Source of the DNA: Chloroflexota bacterium
GTDB lineage: Bacteria; Chloroflexota; UBA6077; CF-72
DNA length: 7,125 nt
Direction of reading: 5' to 3'
Assembly (NCBI GenBank): GCA_019242065.1
Contig: JAFAWJ010000535.1
Span: 1 to 7,125 of the forward strand
Below, piece by piece: positions 1 to 6,466 of the stretch; the first letter of the stretch is position 1; each line of letters starts with the position of its first letter. Below the pieces are notes generated by a model. The model saw only the letters and a program-made list of their open reading frames with translations, searched no databases and had not been told where the DNA came from. Position numbers and translations under genes: made by a program.

Positions 1-2
1 TG

Positions 3-428
3 CCAGCGGCCGATCTGGCTGAGGGACTGCTGGTCGTCCTTCGATGGCTCCACGCTATCGCGTCAATCGTCTTTCTGGGCTGGAGCGCCGTCCTATGGTT
101 GGACGGGCCGCCGCGCGGCGATCCGTCCGCGTCGCGGCAACGCTTCAAGGAGATCACCGAGCTGAGTCTGCTGGTGTTCCTGGCGACGGGCGCGGTGATG
201 ACCTTCGATCGACTGTCGCATGGCGCAGGCGCGCTCTATGCTGGGGTTCTGGCGGTCAAAGTCGCGTGCGCCGTGGTCGCATATCAGTTTGCGTTTCGCT
301 GGCGGCGGGTAGGCTTGCCAGTGGGCGGTGTGGACGGTCGAATCGTGCTGATCTTTGGGGCCGTGACCGTGCTTCTGGCGGCGGTGCTCGAGGGGGTTTT
401 CGTACGTGGCGTCAGTAGTTCACTCTAG
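3..428 (+). CDS. Four-helix membrane protein, possibly CopD-like (5' truncated)
   Basis: The frame is open from the window edge, so the true start lies upstream; 141 residues are visible. Four hydrophobic segments can be seen, at about visible residues 9-33, 53-68, 77-98 and 113-134. The first contains RWLHAIAS, and the third begins YAGVLAVKV and ends in a basic FRWRR loop. An Arg-Trp-Leu-His entry to a helix and a Lys in the third helix resemble CopD-type (copper resistance D) membrane domains, which bind heme or copper in some relatives. That assignment is inference from pattern only. The first possible start codon inside the window is TTG at 99, but it would cut off a good first helix, so I treat the gene as running in from upstream. 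Its last 23 bases overlap ccmE, which places it in the same transcript and suggests a role in heme or metal handling at the membrane. It could instead be an unrelated four-helix protein. Confidence 0.6.
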   Translation, partial: PAADLAEGLLVVLRWLHAIASIVFLGWSAVLWLDGPPRGDPSASRQRFKEITELSLLVFLATGAVMTFDRLSHGAGALYAGVLAVKVACAVVAYQFAFRWRRVGLPVGGVDGRIVLIFGAVTVLLAAVLEGVFVRGVSSSL

Positions 429-900
429 CCCCAGCCCGGCCCGCTCGCTGCCCGGGGGCGGCAATTTGAAGTTCATCATCGCCGGGGGTGTCATCGCGCT
501 GGCCGTCGCCTACCTGGTCACCATGGGCCTGCGCGGGACCACGGAGTACTTTCTGACGGTCAGCGAGCTGCAGGCGCAGGGCGCCTCGGCCCAGAACCAG
601 GTGCTGCGCGTTTCAGGCACGCTCGTGCCCGGCTCGCTCGAACACGATGGCGATGGCCTGAGCGTTCACTTTCTGATCGCCGACACGCCGGCCAGTACCC
701 CGCTGACCGTGACGTACACCGGTGGTCAGGTGCCCGACACGATGGCCGACACCAGCGCTGGCGACGTGCAGATCGTCGCCGAGGGCAAATTGAACGCGCA
801 GGGCACCTTTGCCGCCAACGACGTCCTGGCGAAATGCCCGTCCAGGCTCGAGGACGCCGCTCCGCCAGAGGAGCATGACTACGCGGCATCGGCGAGCTAG
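406..900 (+). CDS. ccmE: CcmE, periplasmic heme chaperone (Cys-type variant)
   Basis: CcmE covalently holds heme delivered by CcmABC(D) and passes it to CcmF. The 164-residue product has a hydrophilic N-terminus, one membrane anchor (about residues 22-40) and an OB-fold-like periplasmic domain with the family blocks VSGTLVPGSLE (69-79), VHFLIAD and VTYTGGQVPD, ending FAANDVLAKCPSR. In E. coli the heme-binding His lies in AKHDENY. Here the equivalent position is Cys144 in LAKCPSRLE, as in the Cys-type CcmE described in Desulfovibrio and archaea. Those carry CxxxY, but here the Tyr position is Leu148. The start is GTG at 406, overlapping the upstream gene by 23 nt, with a G-rich stretch (GAGGGGG) 8-9 bases ahead. 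TTG at 466, just before the anchor, is a possible alternative. A tail with His157 and Tyr159 follows. The family assignment is firm; the attachment chemistry is inferred. Confidence 0.9.
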   Translation: MASVVHSSPSPARSLPGGGNLKFIIAGGVIALAVAYLVTMGLRGTTEYFLTVSELQAQGASAQNQVLRVSGTLVPGSLEHDGDGLSVHFLIADTPASTPLTVTYTGGQVPDTMADTSAGDVQIVAEGKLNAQGTFAANDVLAKCPSRLEDAAPPEEHDYAASAS

Positions 901-903
901 GGC

Positions 904-2898
904 ATGGCGGCGTTAGGCGAGGTCTGTATCGTCGGCGCCTTCGGCCTGGCGCTGTACGCAATCGTCAGCTCGCTCGCCGGCGTGCGGGTTCGATCGCGCG
1001 AGCTGATTCTCAGCGGGCAGAACGCGGCCTGGGCGGTCACCGGGCTGATCACCGCCGCGTCGCTCACGCTGCTGGTCGCGCTGGCGGTCCACGACTTCTC
1101 GCTGCGCTACGTCTGGGAGCACTCGAGTCGGGCCATGTCGCTCGACCTGGTCCTGGCGGCGTTCTACAGCGGCCAGCAAGGGTCGCTCCTCTACTGGGCG
1201 TGGACCCTGTCCCTCTTCACGGCCATCGTGTTGTGGCAGCAGCGCAAGCCCGGCCCGCACCGCGTGTTCATGCCCTACGTCGTGGCCGTCCTGATGACCA
1301 TCCAGGCCTTCATGACGTTGCTGCTGGGCTTCGTCGCCACGCCGTTCGAGGCGCTGCCGCATCCGCCAGCCGACGGCGTCGGCCTGAACCCCTTGCTGTA
1401 CGACGCGGGCATGCGGATCCACCCGCCGATGTTGCTAGCCGGCCTGATGGCGTGGAGCGTGCCGTTTGCGTTTGGCATCGCCGCTCTGGCAACGGGCAAG
1501 CTCGGCAACGACTGGTTGGCCCTGTCGCGCCGCTACGCCATGGTGGCCTGGGTCATCCTGGGGCTGGGCAACATTCTGGGGGCGTGGTGGGCCTATCACG
1601 TCCTCGGTTGGGGCGGGTACTGGGGCTGGGATCCCGTCGAAAACGTAGCGCTGATGCCGTGGCTGGTCGGCACCGCCTTCATCCACAGCATCCAGATGCA
1701 GGAACGGCGCGGCATGCTGAAGGCGTGGAACGTCGTCCTGCTCATGGTGACGTTTTTCCTGAGCATCTTCGGCACGTTCGTCGTGCGGAGCGGCATCCTG
1801 GCGTCCGTCCACGCCTTTGCTCTCTCGGAGATCGGGCCGTTCTTTCTCACGTTCCTTGGCCTGGCGATCGTCGGCTCGCTGGCGCTGTTCTTCTGGCGAC
1901 TGCCGCAACTGCGAGGCGACAACCAGATCGACTCGCTGCTGTCGCGCGAATCGAGCTTCCTCATCAACAACCTGCTGCTGCTGGGCATCGCCTTCGCGAT
2001 CTTCTGGGGGACCATCTATCCGCTGGTCGCCGAAGCCGTGGCCAATCAGAAGGTGAGCGTCGGGCCGCCGTACTTCAAACAGGTCGGTGGGCCGTTATTC
2101 GCCGCGCTGCTGCTGCTGATGGGCATTGGCCCGCTGCTGCCCTGGCGCCGCGCATCCTGGGAGCAGTTGCGCCACAGCTTCATGGTGCCCGTCGGCAGCA
2201 CGCTCGGTGGCCTGCTGCTGATGCTGCTCGCGGGCGTGCGCGATCCGTTCGCGCTGCTGGGCTTCAGCCTGTGTCTGTTCGTGCTCGGCACGATTCTGCA
2301 GGAGTTCGTGCGCGGCACCATGGCGCGCCACCACGCCACTGGCGAAAACTACGTCCTGGCGGTCGGCAGCCTGATTCGGCGCAACAATCGACGCTACGGG
2401 GGCTATCTGGTCCACCTGGCGATCCTGCTGATCGGCGCTGGCGCCCTCGGCTCGCAGGTGTATCAGCAGCAAACGCAGGTGGCGCTCTCGCCGGGCCAGA
2501 GCATCACCCTCGGGAGCTATACGATCACCGCCAACGGGGTGCAGACCATCCAGCAGCCCGGCGTCAAGGTGACCGACGGCATGCTGACGGTCAACGGTTC
2601 GGAGCCACTGCGGCCTGAAAAGCAGTTCTTCGATAATTTCCCGCAGCAGCCGAGCACGAAAGTCGGGCTGCGGTCGACGCCGTTTGAAGATCTGTACGTG
2701 GTGCTGGGCGACTGGACCGGCGATGGCGCGGCGGCACAGGTGAGTCTGGCGATCTTCATCAATCCGCTGGTGAGCTGGATCTGGGCCGGCGGCGTGCTGC
2801 TGCTGCTGGGCACCGTGGTGACCATGTGGCCGGCGCCGACGCCCTCCCGCCAGCGCGCCATCTTCCCCGCCCGCGGCGCGGTAGGCATTGAAGCGTGA
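904..2898 (+). CDS. ccmF: CcmF, cytochrome c heme lyase subunit
   Basis: CcmF is the integral-membrane synthetase component that receives heme from holo-CcmE and attaches it to reduced CxxCH motifs of apocytochrome c. The product has 664 residues (E. coli CcmF is about 647) and many transmembrane helices. The tryptophan-rich WWD motif is WGGYWGWDPVEN at residues 236-247. All four family histidines are present: His173 (RIHPPM) and His303 (ASVHAF) match the periplasmic pair that ligates heme with the WWD domain, and His261 (FIHS) and His504 (YLVHLA) match the transmembrane pair that ligates the structural b-heme. A periplasmic domain follows at about 519-620, then a last helix at 623-643 and a short basic tail. 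The ATG at 904 lies 3 nt after the ccmE stop. The stop overlaps the ccmH GTG in GTGA. Nothing looks damaged. Confidence 0.97.
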   Translation: MAALGEVCIVGAFGLALYAIVSSLAGVRVRSRELILSGQNAAWAVTGLITAASLTLLVALAVHDFSLRYVWEHSSRAMSLDLVLAAFYSGQQGSLLYWAWTLSLFTAIVLWQQRKPGPHRVFMPYVVAVLMTIQAFMTLLLGFVATPFEALPHPPADGVGLNPLLYDAGMRIHPPMLLAGLMAWSVPFAFGIAALATGKLGNDWLALSRRYAMVAWVILGLGNILGAWWAYHVLGWGGYWGWDPVENVALMPWLVGTAFIHSIQMQERRGMLKAWNVVLLMVTFFLSIFGTFVVRSGILASVHAFALSEIGPFFLTFLGLAIVGSLALFFWRLPQLRGDNQIDSLLSRESSFLINNLLLLGIAFAIFWGTIYPLVAEAVANQKVSVGPPYFKQVGGPLFAALLLLMGIGPLLPWRRASWEQLRHSFMVPVGSTLGGLLLMLLAGVRDPFALLGFSLCLFVLGTILQEFVRGTMARHHATGENYVLAVGSLIRRNNRRYGGYLVHLAILLIGAGALGSQVYQQQTQVALSPGQSITLGSYTITANGVQTIQQPGVKVTDGMLTVNGSEPLRPEKQFFDNFPQQPSTKVGLRSTPFEDLYVVLGDWTGDGAAAQVSLAIFINPLVSWIWAGGVLLLLGTVVTMWPAPTPSRQRAIFPARGAVGIEA

Positions 2899-3470
2899 GC
2901 TCGTCCGCCGAGGCGCAAGCCGCCAGCAGTATGAGCTCGTCCGCCGAGGCGCAAACCGCCGGCGTGGTGGTCTCTCCTGACATGGTTAAGGCCCCCCGCC
3001 GAGGGGTTTTCTCGACAGTGCGGTTGCTGTCAGCCCTGCTGCTGTTGGCCCTCGCCCTCGTCCCGACCCTCGCCCACGCTGACGCCCTCGACGACGCCGT
3101 CCGCCGCGTCGCCCTCCAACTCCAGTGCCCCGTCTGCGAAGGCGAGACCGTCGCCGACTCCCCATCGGGCTTGGCCGCCGACATGCGCGCCGTCATCCGC
3201 ACCAAGCTCGCCGCCGGCGAGTCCGACCAGCAAATCCTGAACGAGTTCGTCGCCAGCTACGGCGACAGCATCCTCACCGAGCCGCCCAAGCACGGCATCT
3301 CGCTGGGCGTCTGGATCGGCCCGCTGATCGGCGTCGCCATCGGGGTGCTGATCCTCGCCGTCCTGCTCAAGACCTGGCGGCGAGGCGCCTCGACGTCCGC
3401 ATCGAGCCTGCAAGTAGATTCGGACGTGGCCGACGAGTTCCACCGCTTTCGCAACGAGTACGGTCGGTGA
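2895..3470 (+). CDS. ccmH: CcmH/CcmL, CxxC thiol reductase of cytochrome c maturation
   Basis: CcmH is a membrane-tethered periplasmic protein that reduces, or holds reduced, the haem-binding cysteines of apocytochrome c, usually fed by CcmG. Numbered from GTG 2895 (191 residues), the redox motif is LQCPVC with Cys78 and Cys81. It is followed by the family sequence ETVADSPSGLAADMR, then FVASYGDSILTEPPKHG, and a C-terminal membrane helix at about 138-160 with a short cytoplasmic tail. A signal-like segment (about 40-62, ending LAHA) precedes the mature domain. The start is uncertain. GTG 2895 gives the GTGA overlap used throughout this operon but adds a hydrophilic leader built from a 12-codon duplication. 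ATG 2931 lies in the second copy. ATG 2982 gives a textbook signal peptide beginning MVKAPRRG and a product of about 162 residues, closer to the usual size. I keep 2895 because of the coupling pattern. Confidence 0.9.
   Translation: MSSSAEAQAASSMSSSAEAQTAGVVVSPDMVKAPRRGVFSTVRLLSALLLLALALVPTLAHADALDDAVRRVALQLQCPVCEGETVADSPSGLAADMRAVIRTKLAAGESDQQILNEFVASYGDSILTEPPKHGISLGVWIGPLIGVAIGVLILAVLLKTWRRGASTSASSLQVDSDVADEFHRFRNEYGR
2896..2960 (+). repeat. 36-bp in-frame tandem duplication at the ccmH start
   Basis: A 29-base unit at 2896-2924 recurs at 2932-2960 with a single mismatch (CAAGCCGCC versus CAAACCGCC). The period is 36 bases, or 12 codons, so the reading frame is kept and the peptide SSSAEAQ occurs twice. 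The first copy begins at the GTG start and contains the ccmF stop; the second begins with an in-frame ATG at 2931. The copies are nearly identical while the flanks are not, which fits a recent duplication. Confidence 0.9.
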
Positions 3471-3847
3471 ACGCCGACCTGCTGCCCTCCATCCTGGGTA
3501 TTGCGCTGGTGGCCGCCGCGGCGGCCTTCGTGCTGCTGCCGTTTGCCCGCGGCGCGCACGTCGAAAGCGTCATGACCGCCGAGAACCCCGGAGCGGATCG
3601 CTTCAAGCTCTACCAGCAGGTGCTGGAGCTCGAGTTCGACCGCGACATGGGCAAACTCTCCTCGGTCGACTTTGACCTGCTGTCGGCGCAACTGCTGGCG
3701 CAGGCCAGCGCGGCGCTGCGCGACGAGCAGGGCAGCCTCGGCGCCGTGGACGAAGAGATCGAACGCGAGATCGCCGCCGCACGAGCCGCCTTCGCCGCCG
3801 CGCGGCAGTCAACGCGCCCCACGCCGACCGAAAGTCCCGTCTCATGA
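3467..3847 (+). CDS. Short CcmI-like protein, no TPR domain
   Basis: The product has 126 residues: one N-terminal membrane helix (about 6-26), then a hydrophilic, largely helical region. That region carries LYQQVLELEFDRDMGKLS (48-65) followed by a Phe-Asp and a second helix, the helix-turn-helix typical of the membrane-proximal part of CcmI (CycH). A strongly charged, Ala/Glu-rich predicted coiled coil (about 80-113) and a Pro/Thr-rich tail complete it. In proteobacteria CcmI binds apocytochrome c and presents it to CcmFH, using a membrane domain plus a large TPR domain. Here only the first helix and the loop region exist. The start is GTG 3467, overlapping the ccmH stop as GTGA; its own stop overlaps the next ATG as ATGA. 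The frame stays open upstream inside ccmH, but that part is an arginine- and proline-rich shadow. Position directly after ccmH supports the CcmI assignment. Confidence 0.75.
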   Translation: MNADLLPSILGIALVAAAAAFVLLPFARGAHVESVMTAENPGADRFKLYQQVLELEFDRDMGKLSSVDFDLLSAQLLAQASAALRDEQGSLGAVDEEIEREIAAARAAFAAARQSTRPTPTESPVS

Positions 3848-5037
3848 CCTTCATCCTTCGCCCCTTGTGTCTTGCAGCGATCGTCGCGGCGTTCATGGCC
3901 CTCACCGGCGTCACCGCCTTTGCGGACCCCCTCGACGGCACCGTCACTGGCCAGGTCCTCAACAAGACCAGCGGCGGCGCAAATACCGCCGGGACCAGCG
4001 TCATGCTGATCGCCTTCGGCCGCAAAGAGCAGAAACCGCTCGGCCAGCAAACCGTCCAGGCCGACGCCGGCGGCCGCTACACGTTCACCGGCGTCGATCG
4101 CGATCCCAACAACGTCTACCTCACCGTCGCCCGCTACCAGGACGTCAACTATCCGTCGGACACCCCCTTCCAGCTGACCGACCAGTCGACCACCCAGGCG
4201 GACATCACCGTCTACGACGCGACCACCACCGACGGCTCCATCCAACTCGAAAGCCTGAACCTGCTGGTGATGGGCGCCGACCAGGGCGTCGTCCAGTGCA
4301 TGGAAATGGGCGCGCTGCTGAACAACAGCGACCACACCTTCGTGACCGCGGATCCCCAGGACCAGCAGCTGGCCAAGGCCATCAAGTTCGCGCTGCCCCA
4401 GGGTGCGCTCGGGGTCCAGATGCAGACTGGCTTCAGCGACCAGGATGTCATCCCGGGTGTCGGCGGCATCCAGGTGACCAGCCCCATCCCGCCCGGGCGC
4501 CACCAGTTCGCCATGTCCTTCCAGCTGCCCTACAGCGGCTCGAACGTCGACGTGAGCATGCAGGTGCCGTATCCGACCAGCAGCTTCAGCATGTACCTGC
4601 CCAGTTCCGGAATGTCGCTACAAGGCAGTCCGCTGCAGTCGGGTGGGCCGACCCAGATGGGCGGCCAGACCTACGCCCTGTACTCGGCGTCCAACGTCGC
4701 CAGATCGACGATCATCGGCGGCCAGCTGGCCGGCCTGGGTGGGGCGACCGGGATTGCTCCCAACGAGCTGGCGCTGATCAGTCTGGGCGTCGTGCTGTTC
4801 GTCATCGGCGGTGGCGTGCTGCTGTTCGGCGGCCGGCTGCGGCGTACGGCCACCGGCGAGCTGGCGCGGCCGACGGTCGAGACCGAGCAGGAACGCCTCG
4901 AGCTGGTCGTGCGCATGGCGGCCCTCGACGAGCGTTTCGCCGCGGGAGAGGTCAGCCAGAGCGAGTACGACGTCGAGCGCCAGCGAGGCCGAAACCGGCT
5001 GCGGCAGCTCATGTTGGCCCGCCGCGCCGAGGTGTGA
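3844..5037 (+). CDS. Secreted, membrane-anchored protein with carboxypeptidase-regulatory-like domain
   Basis: I do not recognise an established Ccm subunit in this 397-residue protein. It begins with a signal peptide (cut probably after AFA, residue 27). Next comes a beta-rich region of about 30-125 with VTGQVLNKTSGG and later GGRYTFTGV, the usual look of carboxypeptidase-regulatory-like (CarboxypepD_reg/transthyretin-type) folds. A second Ser/Gly/Pro/Gln-rich extracytoplasmic region follows (about 130-300), then one membrane helix (about 307-330) and a basic stop-transfer RLRR. The cytoplasmic tail (about 347-392) is a charged helical hairpin with ALDERFAAGEVSQSEYD, similar in kind to SHOCT-like hairpins and to the loop of the neighbouring CcmI-like protein. 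The only extracytoplasmic cysteine is Cys152, so it is not a CxxC thiol-disulfide enzyme. ATG 3844 overlaps the previous stop (ATGA) and its stop overlaps ccmA (GTGA). A role in cytochrome maturation is inferred from position only. Confidence 0.85.
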   Translation: MTFILRPLCLAAIVAAFMALTGVTAFADPLDGTVTGQVLNKTSGGANTAGTSVMLIAFGRKEQKPLGQQTVQADAGGRYTFTGVDRDPNNVYLTVARYQDVNYPSDTPFQLTDQSTTQADITVYDATTTDGSIQLESLNLLVMGADQGVVQCMEMGALLNNSDHTFVTADPQDQQLAKAIKFALPQGALGVQMQTGFSDQDVIPGVGGIQVTSPIPPGRHQFAMSFQLPYSGSNVDVSMQVPYPTSSFSMYLPSSGMSLQGSPLQSGGPTQMGGQTYALYSASNVARSTIIGGQLAGLGGATGIAPNELALISLGVVLFVIGGGVLLFGGRLRRTATGELARPTVETEQERLELVVRMAALDERFAAGEVSQSEYDVERQRGRNRLRQLMLARRAEV

Positions 5038-5729
5038 GACTCGTCCGCGCTGAAGGACTGACCGCCCGCTACGCGGGTCAGCCGGCGATCACGCCGGCGC
5101 TCATCGACATCAACCTGGAGGTGGCCCCTGGCGAGCGTTTGCTGCTGCTTGGACCGAATGGCGCCGGCAAGTCGACGTTCATCCGCGTGTTCGCGGGTCT
5201 GATGCGTGCCGCGCGCGGCAAGGCGCTGGTTGCCGGCCTGCCCCCGAAATCGGCTCGCGGACTGGTCGGGGTGGTCAGCCACGCCACCTATCTTTATGAC
5301 GAGCTGAGCGCCGCCGAGAACCTGCGTCTGTACGCCCGGCTGTACGGCGTCGCCTATGTTGAGGCGCGCGTCTCGGCGCTGCTGGGACAGGTGGGCGCGA
5401 CGCATCTGGCCGATGTACCCGTCGGCCGCCTGTCGCGCGGCCAGCAGCAGCGTGTGACAATCGCTCGCGCCATGCTGCACGACCCGCCCGTCCTGTTGCT
5501 GGATGAGCCTGACACGGGCCTCGACGCCGCGGCCTCGGGCCTCATCGAGGACCTGCTCACCAGCGGCCAGCGCACGGTGGTGCTGACCACGCACAACCTG
5601 GCCACCGGGCTGCGGCTCGGCACGCGCGCAGCGATTCTGGCGCGCGGGCGGATCGTGTACGAGCAGGCCGCAACGTCGCCCTCAGACCTTGGTGCACTGT
5701 CGGAGAGACTCGAAGTCCTCGCTGGATGA
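5034..5729 (+). CDS. ccmA: CcmA, ABC transporter ATP-binding subunit
   Basis: CcmA is the cytoplasmic ATPase that, with CcmB and CcmC, drives release of holo-CcmE for heme transfer. The product has 231 residues. Motifs seen in order are Walker A GPNGAGKS (40-47), His83 at the Q-loop position (SHATYLYDELSAAENL, like the GHQ form in E. coli CcmA), signature LSRGQQQR (133-140), Walker B VLLLDEP (153-159) with Glu158, D-loop TGLD (161-164) and switch His187 in TTH. The domain is complete and looks catalytically competent. The start is GTG 5034, overlapping the preceding stop as GTGA; the frame is open far upstream but the translation there is an arginine/proline-rich shadow of the preceding genes. 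ATP-binding subunits resemble each other, so the CcmA call rests on size, this Q-loop and the partner ccmB directly after. Confidence 0.93.
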   Translation: MRLVRAEGLTARYAGQPAITPALIDINLEVAPGERLLLLGPNGAGKSTFIRVFAGLMRAARGKALVAGLPPKSARGLVGVVSHATYLYDELSAAENLRLYARLYGVAYVEARVSALLGQVGATHLADVPVGRLSRGQQQRVTIARAMLHDPPVLLLDEPDTGLDAAASGLIEDLLTSGQRTVVLTTHNLATGLRLGTRAAILARGRIVYEQAATSPSDLGALSERLEVLAG

Positions 5730-6466
5730 CCGATCTCCTCACGGCAGAGACACGTGACCACGAAGCCACCCAGGCACCGCCCAGAGCTAGCTTTGCGAAG
5801 CAGCTGCGCGCACTGATCTGGAAAGAGGCCCTGGTCGAGGCCCGCGGCCGCGAGACCGTCCTAGCCGGCGTCGTCTTCGCCCTCCTGGTCCTGGTTATCT
5901 TCAACTTTGCCTTCGATCTGCGTGTCGACAACGTCGCCGCCGTCGCCCCCGGTGTCCTGTGGGTCACCGTCACCTTCGCCGGCGTCCTGAGCCTGGGCCG
6001 CTCGTTCGCCCGTGAGCGCGACCGCCGCACCCTCGACGGCCTGCTGCTGGCGCCCGTCGATCGATCCGCGCTCTACGTGGCCAAGGTCGTCGCCAGCTTC
6101 ACGTCGATGCTGGTGGTCGAGCTCGTGGCCGTGCCGGCGTTCATCGCCCTGTTCGACGTCAGCGTCAACCTGCCGTTGCTGATACTGGGACTGCTCCTGG
6201 GCACCCTGGGTCTGGCGGGGGTCGGCACACTCTTCGCCGCCATCGCCGCCCACACGCGCGCTCGCGATGTGCTGCTGCCGCTGCTGCTGTTTCCGGTCCA
6301 GGTGCCGGTTATCCTGGCCACCGTCAAGACGACCGGCGCGGCGGTCCACGTGCCTGGCGCCGAGCCGCCCGAGGTCGGTCAGTGGCTGGGCCTGCTGGTC
6401 GCCTTCGACGCCCTGTTCCTGAGCCTGAGCGTGCTGCTGTTCGAGTTTGTGATCGAAGAGGAATGA
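5726..6466 (+). CDS. ccmB: CcmB, ABC transporter membrane subunit
   Basis: CcmB is the permease-like partner of CcmA in the heme-release complex. The product has 246 residues with six hydrophobic segments at roughly 44-63, 71-91, 118-143, 148-170, 182-202 and 218-241. Family sequence marks include WKEALVEARGRET before helix 1, and GVLWVTVTFAGVLSLGRSFA followed by RERDRRTLDGLLLAP and ALYVAK, which contain the conserved cytoplasmic loop likely to contact CcmA. About 25 polar residues precede the usual CcmB start, making it somewhat longer than the common 220 residues. The ATG at 5726 overlaps the ccmA stop (ATGA). The usual next gene, ccmC, does not follow; the stop instead overlaps a PRC-barrel gene. 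Confidence 0.95.
   Translation: MTDLLTAETRDHEATQAPPRASFAKQLRALIWKEALVEARGRETVLAGVVFALLVLVIFNFAFDLRVDNVAAVAPGVLWVTVTFAGVLSLGRSFARERDRRTLDGLLLAPVDRSALYVAKVVASFTSMLVVELVAVPAFIALFDVSVNLPLLILGLLLGTLGLAGVGTLFAAIAAHTRARDVLLPLLLFPVQVPVILATVKTTGAAVHVPGAEPPEVGQWLGLLVAFDALFLSLSVLLFEFVIEEE

Noticed and set aside
44..418. 124-residue plus-strand frame with an ATG start at the left edge
   Set aside because: It is Arg/Gly-rich shadow sequence; the other frame encodes a coherent four-helix membrane protein.
1200..2618. 472-residue plus-strand frame inside ccmF
   Set aside because: It overlaps the whole of an unmistakable ccmF and its translation is His/Arg/Pro-rich, typical of an out-of-frame reading in GC-rich DNA.
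3125..3466. Extension of the CcmI-like frame upstream into ccmH
   Set aside because: The extra residues are a basic shadow of ccmH (CxxC protein); GTG 3467 with its GTGA overlap gives a proper N-terminal membrane helix.
3610..4503. 297-residue minus-strand frame
   Set aside because: It is antisense to the CcmI-like and beta-domain genes. No motif was recognised, and long antisense frames are expected at this GC content.
3672..5033. Long plus-strand open frame running into ccmA, which would give a 685-residue fusion
   Set aside because: The translation before 5034 is arginine/proline-rich and unlike any fold. The same bases encode the well-formed beta-domain protein in another frame. The ABC domain starts cleanly at GTG 5034.
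4671..5594. 307-residue minus-strand frame
   Set aside because: It is antisense to ccmA, whose Walker and signature motifs are clear on the plus strand; the antisense product has no recognisable domain.
6382..6462. Upstream extension of the PRC-barrel frame
   Set aside because: It would overlap ccmB by more than 80 nt and adds arginine/proline-rich residues; ATG 6463 gives the ATGA overlap seen across the operon.
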